DNA from: an uncultured Clostridium sp.
Lineage (GTDB): Bacteria > Bacillota > Clostridia > TANB77 > CAG-508
Assembly (NCBI GenBank): GCA_947648495.1
Contig: CANSOA010000008.1
Location: 1 to 64,000, forward strand
Reading direction: 5' to 3'
Length of the DNA stretch: 64,000 bases
Below the pieces are notes generated by a model. The model saw only the letters and a program-made list of their open reading frames with translations, was not told the DNA's origin and ran no database searches. Positions within the stretch are counted from its first letter, which is position 1. Each line of letters starts with the position of its first letter. Positions 16,344-27,402 of the stretch are shown in pieces. The position numbers were made by a program, and so were the translations under genes.

Positions 16344-19300
16344 ATGAAATGGACGAACGAACAAGAAAAAGCAATTTATGAGAAAGATAATAATATATTA
16401 GTTGCAGCGGCGGCGCGGAAGTCGGGAAAACAGCAGTTTTAGTAGAAAGAATTATTCAAAAAATTTTAAAAGATAAGTTGGATATTGATAAATTATTGGT
16501 CGTAACGTTTACCAACGCAGCGGCTTCTGAGATGCGTGAAAGAGTTTTAGACGCCATTTATAAAAAGTTAGATGATAATCCAGCGGATGAAAATTTACAA
16601 AAACAGATTATTTTACTCGGAAAATCGAATATTTGCACCATTCATTCTTTTTGTTTAGATGTAATCAAAAATAATTTTTTTGAAATTGATTTACCAGCTA
16701 CTTTTAAAATTGCCTCAAATGAAGAAATTCAGTTGTTAAAGCAAGAAGTATTAGAAGAGGTTTTTGAGGAACTTTATGAGGCGGAAGATGAAACTTTTGG
16801 CAAATTAATTGAAAGCTATACAGGTTACAGAGGAGATGAACCAGTTAAGGACATTATTTTTAATATTTATAAATTAATACAAAGTACGCCATTTCCACGA
16901 AAATGGTTAGAGGAAAAAGTTGAAATGTTTCATTGTGAAAATTATGAAACAAGTGATTTTGCAGGTAGTGTTTGGGGCAAAATTTTGTTAAAAGATTTTC
17001 AAGAAGAAGTTTTGGATTGTATGAATTGTTTGAAGATTGTAAAAAATAAATTAGATGAATACGAAGAAATGCAAAAATATGCATTGACGCTTGAAAGTGA
17101 CATTACCATGATACACGAATTGCAGGATAACTGTGATTCTTGGGACCAAGCTTTTGAATTTGCTAGCCAAATGAAATTTAAAACTTGGCCTTCAGACAAA
17201 AAGGCAAATCCAGAATTGAAAGAAGAAGCTAAAAAAGCAAGAGATAATATAAAAAAGAAATTAAATGGTTTGATTGAAAAAACATTGATTTATAATTCCA
17301 AAGAAGCGTTTCAAGATATTGGGAGATTGTATGATAATTTGGTCGCTTTGAAAAATGTTGTTCTGAAATTTGATGAAGCATTTAAAGAAAAAAAGAGAAA
17401 TAAGAATATAATTGATTTTTCAGATATTGAACATTATGCGTTAGAGATTTTGGTTAGGCAAAATGAGGAGGGACAAATTGTTCTAACTGAAATTGCCAAA
17501 AAATATCAACAAAAGTTTGAAGAAATTGCAATTGATGAATATCAAGATAGTAATCAGGTACAGGAGTTGATTTTGAAATCAGTATCGCGTGGAAATAATA
17601 TTTTTATGGTTGGTGATGTGAAACAAAGTATTTATAAATTTAGGCAGGCTTGTCCAGAATTATTTTTGGAAAAATATAATTCCTATTCGTTAACTGGAAA
17701 TGAAAGTGGTAGAAAAATTCAGTTGTTTAAAAATTTTAGAAGTAAGGAAAATATACTAAATATTACCAATATCATTTTCGAAAATATTATGAGCAAGGAC
17801 TTAGGCGATATTGATTATACAAAAGAAGAATTTTTAAATTTGGGGGCAGATTATCCACAAATTGAGAACGGATTGGGGAAAAGTGAGTTACATGTAATTG
17901 ATTTGAAAGAAATGCAGGATTTACAGGAGGAAGAAGATGAGGAATTTTCAGAGGAGAATAATACTAAAGAACTGGATAAAGTGGAAATAGAAGCAAGATT
18001 TGTGGCGCGAAAAATACGAGAATTGGTGGAAAGTAAAAAGCAAATTACACAAAAGGATGGAACTTTTCGAAATATTGAATATCGAGATATTGTGATTTTG
18101 TTACGTTCGACCTCGAATACAGCACCAATTTTTGAAAGAGAACTTGTGAAAAATAACATACCAGTTTTTTCAGATGCTATTTCGGAATATTTTGATACAA
18201 TGGAGGTTCAGACGATTCTTAATGTATTGAAGGTTTTGGACAATCCGTTAGATGATATAAAATTAGTTGCGGTTATGAGGTCTCCGATTGGTGGATTTAC
18301 AGATAATGAGATATTGGAAATACGATTGCTAAATCGAGAAGAACGCGTGTATGCAAATTTGTGGAGTGCAAAGCAAGAGAAAAATTCTTGTCAAAGTAAA
18401 GTTCAGAAGTTTTTGGAGGATTTAGAAGCTTGGAAAAAACAAAGTGAAACTTTGAGTCTAGCGGAATTAATTTGGAAAATTTATATAGATACAGGTTTTT
18501 TGCAATTTGTTGGATTGATGCCAAATGGGATTTTGAGACAGGCTAATTTGAGAATGTTGTTTGAAAGAGCAAAAGAATATGAAAAAACGAGTTTTAGTGG
18601 ATTGTTTCATTTTCTTCGTTTTACAGAGAAACTCAAAAGTGGAAACTCAGATATGGCTTCTGCGAAAGTGATTGGAGAGTCCGAAAATGTGGTGAGAATT
18701 ATGAGTATTCATAAAAGTAAGGGATTAGAGTTTCCAGTTGTCTTTTTGAGTTGTACCAGTAAAAAAATCAATTTGCAGGATTTGAAAACCAATCTTTTGC
18801 TTCATAAAGATATTGGTTTTGGACCACAATATATTGATTATGAAAAGAAAATTCAATATCCTACACCAGCCAAACAAGCCATAAAAGTGGTTGGCAAAAA
18901 TGAAGCGATTTCCGAAGAAATGAGAATTTTGTATGTTGCCTTAACACGTGCAAAGGAAAAGTTAATCATTACAGGAACAGTCAATCAGATTGAAAAAGAG
19001 GAAAATCATAAAAAAGATATGCTAGCTATTTATGAAAATCAAGAAAAAACGTTAAATCCTATTTTACTAAAAAAATATATTTCGTATTTGGATTGGATTT
19101 ATTTGGTTTATTTAAGTGGGAAATTGCAGGAAAATTTGGTATTGCATGTTCATGATAAAAAAGAGTTTGAAGGAGAAGACATAATAACTCAAACGGTAAG
19201 AAGGTTTGATTTTGAGGAAAAAGTTGATTTTGAAAAGATAGATAAAAATTTTACGTGGGAATATCCCGATAAAAAATTAATTGATATGCCAGTAAAAACA

Positions 19301-19891
19301 ACAGTTTCTCAAATCAAAGAAAATCAAAAGGAAGAGATAGAAAATGAAATTGGGCTAGAAGAAATCAAACTTGAATTACAGGGAAAAAGTCACCAAATGA
19401 CAGGTGCTCAAAAAGGAACACTGATTCATTTAATTTTGCAGAAATTAGATTTTAGAAAATCGTATACAGATTTTGAATTGCAAGATTTTGTCAATCAGTT
19501 AATTGGTAAGAAAATAATTTCTGAGCAAGAGGCAAAAAATATTGATTTAAAGTTTGTTAAAAATTTTATCAATGCGCCGATTTATAAACGAATTCAAACT
19601 GCTAAATGGGTGGAAAAAGAAAAAGCATTTTGTGTCAGTATGCCAATGGAAGAATATGATGGAAGCGAACTTGCAATTCAGGGAATGATTGATTTATATT
19701 TTATAGATGAAAAGGACCAATTGGTTTTATTGGATTATAAAACCGATTTGGTAAAGGATGAAGCGGTTTTAAAAAATCGATATTTTGCTTCTTTAGAAGT
19801 CTATAAAAAAGCGCTAGAAATCAGTTTGAATAGAAAGGTCAGTGAAGTGTATTTATATGCTACTTATCTAAATAAATTGATAAAATTATAA
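16344..19891 (+). CDS. addA: ATP-dependent helicase-nuclease AddA; two +1 shifts at CGG 16416 and 16423
   Basis: AddA starts double-strand break repair with AddB. From ATG 16344 the frame reads M-K-W-T-N-E-Q-E-K-A-I to V-A-A-A-A, then meets CGG at 16416. Skipping that C gives G-S, then a second in-frame CGG at 16423; skipping it gives G-K-T-A-V-L-V-E-R-I. The two shifts therefore rebuild the Walker A motif A-A-A-A-G-S-G-K-T. Later UvrD-type motifs (I-D-E-Y-Q-D, V-G-D-V-K-Q-S-I-Y-K-F-R) and the C-terminal RecB-type nuclease (V-L-L-D-Y-K-T-D) are intact. The total is 1181 residues, normal length. addB is not adjacent. Confidence 0.92.
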
Positions 19892-19956
19892 AAAAGTATT
19901 TGAAAAAAAATAGTTTTGGTATATAATAATAAAAAACAAAAAGGAGAACAAAAGAT

Positions 19957-21114
19957 ATGTATTATAAAATTTCGCCAGTTATTATTGCAGTTCTAGTAGT
20001 TGTAGTAATTTGTATCGCTGGTCTGGGAATTAAATTAATGACTGGAAATAACAAAAATAATGATAAAAATCAAACAGAAATGAATGCATCACAAATTGCT
20101 CCTGTTTTAGATTTAACCTCTAACACACAAGATGAAAATCAAGAAACAGTTACTATTACAGCAGTAGCAACAACAGATGATGAAGCAGGAATCCAGTCTA
20201 TCACATTGCCAGATGGCTCAGTTAACCGTTCAGATAATGCAACATACATTGTTACAGAAAACGGAAATTATACTTTCAAAGTAAAAGGAAATAATGGGCA
20301 AACCACTTCTTTAGCAATTGAGGTTAACAATATCCGTGAAGCTTCTGCAACAAGTCCTTATATTCCAACAGGTTTTTCACATAAAGAAGGAGAAACAGAT
20401 AGTGGATATGTTATCGAAGATTCTTATGGAAACCAATTTGTGTGGGTTCCAGTAGAAGATGGAAAACTCATCCGAAACACCTTATTAGATACAGATTATG
20501 AAGAATCAAATAGCACAGCTTCTGCATTAGTCAATAGCGTTGCCCAAAATTATGGGTTTTATATAGGAAGATATGAGGCATCATCGTGTGAAATAAATGG
20601 GGAAACTGTTGCTGGAAGTATGGAAAACAAGGTGCCGTGGGTAAATGTAACTTGCAAGGAAGCCATAGAAGTAGCCTCAAAGGCAACATCTGTTTTTGGA
20701 TATGAAGGTTATCAAACTGCTATTATGAACAGTTATGCTTGGGATACAACTGCAAATTGGTTAGATAAATCTTTTGAAAATTATTCTACCAGTACAAATT
20801 CAGGAAATTATTCAGGAACGATTCGAAGCACTGGGCAGACAGAAACTGACAGAAAAAATAATATCTGTGATTTAGCAGGCAATGTCAGAGAATGGACAAC
20901 CGAAATTTACAAAGTAAAACCGACAGCAACCAATACAAGTTCAAAAAATAAAAATAAGAACAATACCAATACGGAAGTTGTATCAGAAACAGTAAATTAT
21001 CGAGTTGTCAGAGGAGGAAGCGCTAATTTGAATAGGACAGTAAGTAGTCACACAGGTTATAAAGAAAATATTTCGGATCCATCTTGGGGATTTAGAATGA
21101 TTTTGTATAAATAA
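19957..21114 (+). CDS. Membrane-anchored FGE-sulfatase-like surface protein
   Basis: 385 residues. An N-terminal membrane anchor (about residues 6-28) and an Ig-like segment (residues 55-125) precede an FGE-sulfatase/C-type-lectin-like domain: F-V-W-V-P-V-E-D-G, Y-I-G-R-Y-E-A, I-C-D-L-A-G-N-V-R-E-W-T-T-E, V-V-R-G-G-S and W-G-F-R-M-I. The catalytic cysteines of true formylglycine-generating enzymes are not evident, so a binding role at the surface is more likely. A TATAAT box lies about 35 bases upstream of the start. Confidence 0.78.
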   Translation: MYYKISPVIIAVLVVVVICIAGLGIKLMTGNNKNNDKNQTEMNASQIAPVLDLTSNTQDENQETVTITAVATTDDEAGIQSITLPDGSVNRSDNATYIVTENGNYTFKVKGNNGQTTSLAIEVNNIREASATSPYIPTGFSHKEGETDSGYVIEDSYGNQFVWVPVEDGKLIRNTLLDTDYEESNSTASALVNSVAQNYGFYIGRYEASSCEINGETVAGSMENKVPWVNVTCKEAIEVASKATSVFGYEGYQTAIMNSYAWDTTANWLDKSFENYSTSTNSGNYSGTIRSTGQTETDRKNNICDLAGNVREWTTEIYKVKPTATNTSSKNKNKNNTNTEVVSETVNYRVVRGGSANLNRTVSSHTGYKENISDPSWGFRMILYK

Positions 21115-21120
21115 TAAAAA

Positions 21121-21154
21121 AAATACCATTCTATTAAATAAGGATGGTATTTTT
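21121..21154 (+). terminator. Terminator overlapping the start of the next gene
   Basis: A 9-bp stem (aaataccat/atggtattt) with a T-rich tail that ends directly at the ATG of the DUF5665 gene. It ends the upstream transcript; because it masks the next start it may also work as an attenuator. Confidence 0.7.
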
Positions 21155-21430
21155 ATGTTTAAGAAATTGAGCCAAAATATTGATAAGCTAAATAAAATAT
21201 TAGAAGAAAAAAATATGCAAGAATTAATTTATATATTAGGCAATAAAAGAGAAATTGTGAAAAGAAATTTATATGCGGGGATTAGTAGAGGCGTAGGAAT
21301 TGGGATTGGAGTTACAATAATAACAGCGATTCTAATTATTTTGTTACAACGAATAGTTACATTAAATATTCCGATTATTGGAGAATATATTGCGCAAATT
21401 GTGGAAATTGTGGAAAGGAATATGCGATAA
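21155..21430 (+). CDS. Small membrane protein, DUF5665-like
   Basis: 91 residues. A helical N-terminus is followed by R-N-L-Y-A-G-I-S-R-G-V-G-I-G-I-G, one membrane helix (about residues 47-70) and L-N-I-P-I-I-G-E-Y-I-A-Q-I-V, matching DUF5665. The function is unknown. The start codon sits at the end of a terminator hairpin and no good ribosome binding site precedes it. Confidence 0.7.
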   Translation: MFKKLSQNIDKLNKILEEKNMQELIYILGNKREIVKRNLYAGISRGVGIGIGVTIITAILIILLQRIVTLNIPIIGEYIAQIVEIVERNMR

Positions 21431-21444
21431 TTCGCTAATTTGAC

Positions 21445-21473
21445 TTGACTTTTTCCAAAAAATGTAATATAAT
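21445..21473 (+). promoter_or_regulatory. Promoter of the RNase J gene
   Basis: TTGACT (21445-21450), 17-bp spacer, TATAAT (21468-21473). About 170 bases of leader separate it from the start codon, a long 5' untranslated region that may be regulatory. Confidence 0.75.
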
Positions 21474-21642
21474 ACATAACAAGAGTTATCAATTTTATTG
21501 ATACAAAAATGAGATTTATAAATAAAAAATATGAATGTGTCCGGGTTTAAATATAGTAAAAATAGCCAATATAAATTGGGCTTTATTAAGTTGTGTTTAA
21601 AAAAGTATTATTAAAATTGATACATAAGAAAAGGAGAGAAAA

Positions 21643-23478
21643 ATGGAAAAAAAGAAAGAAGGATTTGTAAAAAATAATCGAGAAAATAAAACAAATTCTC
21701 GTGTAATGCAGAAAAGAGAAAATATCAAAAATCCTAAAAAAGAAAGTAAACCGATAGTCAGAAACAACCGAAAGCCAAAAATTTCTATCAAAAAGGAAGA
21801 AAAAGAAGAAATTGGTTTTAAAAAAGAAAAATTAAGAATTATACCATTAGGTGGTTTGCAAGAAGTCGGAAAAAATATTACAGTTTTTGAATATGGAAAC
21901 GAAATGATAATTGTTGATTGTGGTGTGTATTTCCCAGATGATGACATGTTAGGTGTAGATTTGGTAATTCCAGATTTCACATATCTAGTAAAAAACAAAG
22001 ATAAAATAAAAGGATTAGTGATAACACATGGTCACGAAGACCATATTGGCTCGATTCCGTATTTGTTAAAAGAATTCAAAGTGCCTATTTATGCGACAAA
22101 ACTTACTGCAGGTTTAATTAGCAATAAATTAGAAGAACATCGCTTAGCCAAACAAACTAAAATGCATATCGTAAAACAAGGTGACAAAATTTCATTAGGA
22201 AAATTCAAAGTCGAATTTATCAGAAGTTGTCACAGTATTCCAGATGCAGTTGCACTTGCGATTCATACACCAGTTGGAATTATTGTTCATACAGGAGATT
22301 TCAAAATTGATTATACACCAATCAATGACGAAACAATGGATTTTGGACGTTTAGCCGAATTAGGAAACAAAGGTGTTTTAGCCCTTATGTCAGATAGTAC
22401 CAATGCGGAACGAAAAGGTTATACTATGTCAGAACGCACCGTAGGGGAAGTGTTTGATAAATTATTTATTAATTGTACAAAACGAATTGTTGTGGCGACC
22501 TTTGCATCAAATGTTTATCGTATTCAGCAAATTGTCAATAGCGCTGTTGCGAATAATCGAAAAATAGCAGTTTCGGGAAGAAGTATGGTAAATATGATTC
22601 AAACTGCTATGGAATTGGGCTATATTGATGTACCGAAAAATGTATTTATTGATATTGAAATGATTAATAATTATACGGATGATCAACTTGTGATTATCAC
22701 GACAGGAAGTCAAGGTGAGCCAATGTCAGCTCTTACAAGAATGGCAACTGGAGAACACAGAAAAGTGCATATTACTTCCAACGATTTAGTCATTATATCT
22801 GCAACACCAATTCCCGGAAACGAAAAATTTGTTGCGAAAGTCATTGACGATTTAATGAAAATTGGAGCAGAAGTTGTTTACAGTTCTCTTGCAGATATTC
22901 ACGTATCAGGACATGCTTGTCAAGAGGAGCAAAAGTTGATGTTAGCTTTAGTCAGACCTAAATATTTCATTCCTGTTCATGGTGAATATAGACATTTAAG
23001 AGCTCATAGTGAGACGGCAAAATTAATGGGAGTCAATCCGAAAAATATATTTTTAATGACAAATGGACGTGTTATGGAAATGGATGAAAATCATGCTAGA
23101 CTTGCTGGCACAGTGCCATTTGGCAAAGTAATGGTAGATGGTTTAGGAGTTGGAGATGTTGGAAATATTGTTTTAAGAGATAGACAACATTTATCACAAG
23201 ATGGCTTAATTATTGTTGTATTAACAATGGAGGCAGCAACAGGAGAAGTGGTAGCAGGACCAGACATTATTTCAAGAGGTTTTGTTTATGTGAGAGAATC
23301 CGAAAATTTGATGGACGATGTAAAAGTAGTCATAAAAAAAGAAGTCAACAAATGTGTCCAAAATAATATAACAGATTGGAGCACAATCAAAAGTGCTATT
23401 CGAGATTCTTTGCGAGAATATATTTATAAGACAACTAAGAGAAATCCGATGATTCTTCCAATTTTTATGGAAGTATAA
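21643..23478 (+). CDS. rnj: Ribonuclease J
   Basis: 611 residues. A basic N-terminal extension of about 55 residues is followed by the MBL/beta-CASP core: T-H-G-H-E-D-H-I-G (metal site near residue 127), H-T-G-D-F-K-I-D, and F-I-P-V-H-G-E-Y-R-H-L in the beta-CASP part. It has both endonuclease and 5'-3' exonuclease activity in mRNA decay and rRNA maturation. AAAGGAGAG precedes the ATG. Confidence 0.95.
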   Translation: MEKKKEGFVKNNRENKTNSRVMQKRENIKNPKKESKPIVRNNRKPKISIKKEEKEEIGFKKEKLRIIPLGGLQEVGKNITVFEYGNEMIIVDCGVYFPDDDMLGVDLVIPDFTYLVKNKDKIKGLVITHGHEDHIGSIPYLLKEFKVPIYATKLTAGLISNKLEEHRLAKQTKMHIVKQGDKISLGKFKVEFIRSCHSIPDAVALAIHTPVGIIVHTGDFKIDYTPINDETMDFGRLAELGNKGVLALMSDSTNAERKGYTMSERTVGEVFDKLFINCTKRIVVATFASNVYRIQQIVNSAVANNRKIAVSGRSMVNMIQTAMELGYIDVPKNVFIDIEMINNYTDDQLVIITTGSQGEPMSALTRMATGEHRKVHITSNDLVIISATPIPGNEKFVAKVIDDLMKIGAEVVYSSLADIHVSGHACQEEQKLMLALVRPKYFIPVHGEYRHLRAHSETAKLMGVNPKNIFLMTNGRVMEMDENHARLAGTVPFGKVMVDGLGVGDVGNIVLRDRQHLSQDGLIIVVLTMEAATGEVVAGPDIISRGFVYVRESENLMDDVKVVIKKEVNKCVQNNITDWSTIKSAIRDSLREYIYKTTKRNPMILPIFMEV

Positions 23479-23485
23479 AAATTAA

Positions 23486-23516
23486 AAAACTCGAAACTTA
23501 CATTTCGAGTTTTTTT
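23486..23516 (+). terminator. Terminator after RNase J
   Basis: A stem of about 9 bp (aactcgaaa/tttcgagtt) with a 6-nt loop and T run; As on the 5' side suit termination from both strands between convergent genes. Confidence 0.85.
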
Positions 23517-23519
23517 AGC

Positions 23520-23687
23520 TTAGATAAAGAAACCAACAATACCCAATATTACTAATACAATTCCGCAAATTCTAATTCCCATTTCTGATTTAATTTTAGA
23601 GTTTTCACGTTCCGTTATTTTTTTGGGATTAATAATCATAGGAAGTCCAGTTATAATAACAAGAATTGCAAAAATAAGATTTACCAT
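23520..23687 (-). CDS. Small two-helix membrane protein
   Basis: 55 residues with two membrane segments separated by a charged loop (N-P-K-K-I-T-E-R-E). The start is the ATG after AGGAGGAAATTACAT; longer reading begins 11 codons earlier without support. No family is recognised. Confidence 0.65.
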   Translation of the reverse strand: MVNLIFAILVIITGLPMIINPKKITERENSKIKSEMGIRICGIVLVILGIVGFFI

Positions 23688-23833
23688 ATGTAATTTCCTC
23701 CTTATTTTTATTGTATGCAATTATTATATCATCTATTTGTAAAAAATCAAGTGTTTTTTCTTTTAGATAAATATTTACAAATGCGAAAAAAAATGATAAA
23801 CTATAAAATAATAATAAAAAAGAGGAGAAAATT

Positions 23834-25463
23834 ATGGAAACACAAGAATTAGCAAATTTGATTTTTCCCAATGCGAAAGAAATTGCTTATTATGAAGAAA
23901 AGTATAAAACAAGAGATTTAAAAGAACGGAGCAATCGTTACACGTTATGCACCAAGTCCAACGGGGTTTATGCATATAGGAGGTTTATATCAGGCTTTGA
24001 TTGCTAAAAAACAAGCGAATCAAACAGGAGGAGTATTTTTTGTCAGAATTGAAGATACCGACCAAAAAAGAGAAATTGAAAATGGTGTAAGCGATATTAT
24101 AAATGCTTTAAAAAATTATGGAATTGAGCCAGATGAAGGCATGATAGATGAGAAAAATTCAGTTGGTGAATATGGTCCATACAAACAATCTTTGCGCAAA
24201 GAAATTTACCAAGCCTATGCCAAAGATTTGATAAAAAAAGGATTGGCATATCCATGTTTTTGCACCAGTGAAGAATTAGACCAAATCCGTTCCAACCAAG
24301 AAAAAGCAAAGGAAAGGACAGGATATTTTGGAAAATGGACCAAATGTAGAAACATGCCAGTTCAGATGGCATTTGACAAAATCAAAAATGGGGAAAATTA
24401 TATTATTCGTTTAAAATCGCCAGGAAATCCAGATAAAAAAATCAAGCACAAAGATGTCATAAAAGGCGGAGTGGATATGCCAGAAAACGATCAAGATATT
24501 GTAATTATCAAGTCAGATGGACTTCCAACATACCATTTTGCCCATGCCATTGATGACCATTTAATGGGAACCAATTTAGTAATTCGTGGAGATGAATGGC
24601 TTCCTTCTGTGCCACTTCATTTGCAACTTTTTTATGTATTGGGGTTCAAGGCTCCAAAGTATGCTCATATTGCGCCACTTATGAAAAATGAAGAAGGTGG
24701 CAAAAGAAAATTAAGCAAACGTAAAGACCCAGAAGCAGCAGTAACTTTTTACAAAGAAGAGGGAATTCCAAAACAATCAGTGAAAGAATATTTAATGAAT
24801 ATAGCCAATTCCAATTTTGAAATATGGAGAAAGCAAAATCCAGATAAAATGATGGAAGAATTTACTTTTGACCTGAAAAAAATGGGTGTAAGTGGTGCAC
24901 TTTTCGATATGACAAAAATGCTAGATGTTTCCAAAAATGTGATTTCTAAATATTCTAAAGAAGAAGTTTATGAGCAAGCGTTAGCTTGGGCAAAAGAATA
25001 TGATAAAGAACTTGAAAAAATGCTAGAAGATAAAGAATATTCGTTAAAAGTTTTAGGCATTGAGCGTGGAAATGCGAAACCTAGAAAAGATATTAGCAAA
25101 TGGTCAGATTTAAAAAATGCGATTCTTTATATGTATGAATTAGATTCACAAAATACGAATTTTGAGTATCAAAAAATAACAGATAAAACTGAAATTGAGA
25201 AAATTGTTACATTATATTTTGAAAAATATTACGATGAGAAAGACGATAAACAAACTTGGTTTGATAAAATGAAAGATTTGGCAGAAGAATTAGGATACAG
25301 TAGAGAAGTAAAAGAATATAAAGCAAATCCAGAATCTTATAAAGGGCATGTGGGAGATATTAGCACCGTCATTCGTGTAACATTAACAGGTAGATGCCAG
25401 ACACCAGATTTGTATGAAATTATGCAAGTTTTAGGAAAAGAAGAGGTTTTAAAAAGAATATAA
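23834..25463 (+). CDS. gltX: Glutamyl-tRNA synthetase; +1 shift at CGG 23927
   Basis: Essential class I synthetase charging tRNA-Glu. ATG 23834 (GAGGAG site) gives 31 codons ending T-R-D-L-K-E, then an in-frame CGG at 23927. Skipping its C gives L-K-E-G-A-I-V-T-R-Y-A-P-S-P-T-G-F-M-H, which restores the first conserved strand and the HIGH-type motif. The later K-L-S-K-R loop and the anticodon-binding region are intact. The total is 542 residues. A gene this essential would not survive as a plain frameshift mutant, so this site is strong evidence for recoding. Confidence 0.93.
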
Positions 25464-25505
25464 ATAAAATATTGGTAAAGATATTGACAAAAAATAAGGG
25501 GAAAA

Positions 25506-25679
25506 ATGGAATTTAAGATTGGTGATAGGATTGAAATGAAAAAACAGCATCCTTGTGGCAACAAAAAGTGGGAAATTATTCGTATTGGAGTTGATTTCAA
25601 GTTTAAGTGCTTGGGTTGTGGACATGTGCTTATTGTGCCAAGAGAAAAAGCAATGAAAATGATAAAAAAGAAGGTTTGA
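25506..25679 (+). CDS. DUF951 family protein
   Basis: 57 residues: M-E-F-K-I-G-D-R-I-E-M-K-K-Q-H-P-C-G, then C-L-G-C-G-H near residue 40 and V-P-R-E-K near 47. This is the DUF951 pattern, a small zinc-ribbon-like protein of unknown role common in Bacillota. GGGG before the ATG is a weak binding site. It follows gltX by 42 bases. Confidence 0.88.
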   Translation: MEFKIGDRIEMKKQHPCGNKKWEIIRIGVDFKFKCLGCGHVLIVPREKAMKMIKKKV

Positions 25680-25696
25680 TGTATATTTTGGGCGAT

Positions 25697-25733
25697 TTGT
25701 CAAGTTGACAAATTTATGTAAATATGATAAAAT
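25697..25733 (+). promoter_or_regulatory. Promoter with TTGTCAAGTTGACAA palindrome
   Basis: The palindrome at 25697-25711 contains the -35 TTGACA (25705-25710); TAAAAT at 25728-25733 lies 17 bp further. The same palindrome covers the -35 box upstream of 4361 and of dtd. A second TTGACA lies near 25754, so two promoters may serve the DUF1653-serS pair. Confidence 0.65.
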
Positions 25734-25812
25734 GAAAGTTAGGGCAAATTCTTGACATACTGGTTTTAAAGTGATAAATTAAGGTAGAAAATATATTTTT
25801 GGAGGATGAAAA

Positions 25813-26070
25813 ATGGAAACAGTAAAGATTGGAAAAATTTATCGTCATTTTAAAGGAAATTATTATTTTGTAGAAAATATTGCTTTAGATTCCGAAACAA
25901 AGGAAAGAATGGTTGTTTATAAGCCAATTTATGATCGAGAAGATTCGATGATTTGGGTTAGAAATGAAAAAATGTTTTTAGAAGAAATTCCTAAAAGACC
26001 AGACAACATCACAGGTCAAAAACATAGGTTTGAATTATGCGAAGAATTACAAAAAGATTTCACCAAATAA
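25813..26070 (+). CDS. DUF1653 family protein
   Basis: 85 residues, M-E-T-V-K-I-G-K-I-Y-R-H-F-K-G-N-Y-Y, then V-V-Y-K-P-I-Y and W-V-R-N-E-K-M-F, the DUF1653 beta-rich pattern of unknown function. GGAGG precedes the ATG. serS follows after 48 bases containing a short hairpin (gggcacaatgtgtccc). Confidence 0.85.
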   Translation: METVKIGKIYRHFKGNYYFVENIALDSETKERMVVYKPIYDREDSMIWVRNEKMFLEEIPKRPDNITGQKHRFELCEELQKDFTK

Positions 26071-26118
26071 CGTAAGTACACGGGGCACAATGTGTCCCTC
26101 AAAAAGAAAGGAAAAAAT

Positions 26119-27402
26119 ATGATTGATATTAAATTTTTAAGAGAAAATCCAGAAATTGTCAAAGAAAATATCAAAAAGAAATTCCAAATGCATAAAGTAG
26201 AATTAGTAGATGAAGTCATTGAATTTGACAAAAAAGCAAGAGAATTGACTGTTAAAGGAGATGAATTGCGTCAAAGTAGAAATTCGCTTAGCAAGGAAAT
26301 TGGAAAGAAAATAGCGGAAGAAAAGAAAGAAGAAGCAGAGCAAATTAAGGAAAAAGTAAATACAATTAATCAAGAACTTGCCGAAAATGAGGAATTAGAA
26401 AATCAATATCGTGAAAAAGTAAAGAACATTATGATGAAAATTCCTAATATGATGCATGAATCTGTTCCAATTGGAAAAGACGATAGTGAAAATGTCGAAG
26501 TACAAAAATACGGTGAACCAATTGTTCCTGATTATGAAATACCATATCATGCGGAAATTATGGAAAGTTTGTCTGGCTTAGATTTAGATAGTGCACGTCG
26601 TGTAGCAGGAAATGGTTTTTATTATTTAATGGGAGATATAGCACAGTTACATTCTGCCATTATTACCTATGCTCGTGATTTTATGATTGACAAAGGTTTT
26701 ACTTATTGTATTCCGCCATTCATGATTCGTAGTGATGTGGTAACTGGTGTTATGAGTTTTGAAGAAATGGATGCGATGATGTATAAAATCGAAGGAGAAG
26801 ATTTATATTTGATTGGTACAAGTGAACATTCCATGATTGGTAAATTTAAAGGGCAAATTTTGAAAAAAGAAGAATTACCTTATACGATGACTTCGTATTC
26901 ACCATGTTTTCGAAAAGAAAAAGGAGCGCATGGTATTGAAGAAAGAGGCGTATATAGAATTCATCAGTTTGAAAAACAGGAAATGATTGTCGTATGCGAG
27001 CCAAACACAAGTTATGATTGGTATAATAAAATGTGGCAATATACAGTTGAATTGTTTAGAAGTTTGGAAATTCCAGTCAGAACACTGGAATGTTGTAGTG
27101 GAGATTTAGCGGATTTGAAGGCTAAAAGTGTAGATGTTGAAGCGTGGAGTCCAAGACAACAAAAATATTTTGAAGTTGGAAGTTGTTCCAATTTGACAGA
27201 TGCGCAAAGTAGGCGTTTGGGAATTCGTGTAAAAGGCGAAAAGGAAAATTATTTTCCACACACTTTGAACAATACGGTTGTTGCACCACCAAGAATGTTA
27301 ATTGCCTTTTTAGAAAATCATTACAATAAAGACGGAAGCGTAGATATTCCAGAAGTTTTGTGGAAGTATATGGGAGGAAAGAAAAAATTAGAGAACAGGT
27401 AG
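26119..27402 (+). CDS. serS: Seryl-tRNA synthetase
   Basis: 427 residues: N-terminal coiled coil (about residues 25-110) that binds the long arm of tRNA-Ser, then the class II core with motif 2 (C-F-R-K-E-K-G-A-H) and motif 3 (N-N-T-V-V-A-P-P-R-M-L-I-A). ATG 26119 follows AAAGGA; an in-frame ATG at 26092 would add nine atypical residues. Confidence 0.95.
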   Translation: MIDIKFLRENPEIVKENIKKKFQMHKVELVDEVIEFDKKARELTVKGDELRQSRNSLSKEIGKKIAEEKKEEAEQIKEKVNTINQELAENEELENQYREKVKNIMMKIPNMMHESVPIGKDDSENVEVQKYGEPIVPDYEIPYHAEIMESLSGLDLDSARRVAGNGFYYLMGDIAQLHSAIITYARDFMIDKGFTYCIPPFMIRSDVVTGVMSFEEMDAMMYKIEGEDLYLIGTSEHSMIGKFKGQILKKEELPYTMTSYSPCFRKEKGAHGIEERGVYRIHQFEKQEMIVVCEPNTSYDWYNKMWQYTVELFRSLEIPVRTLECCSGDLADLKAKSVDVEAWSPRQQKYFEVGSCSNLTDAQSRRLGIRVKGEKENYFPHTLNNTVVAPPRMLIAFLENHYNKDGSVDIPEVLWKYMGGKKKLENR

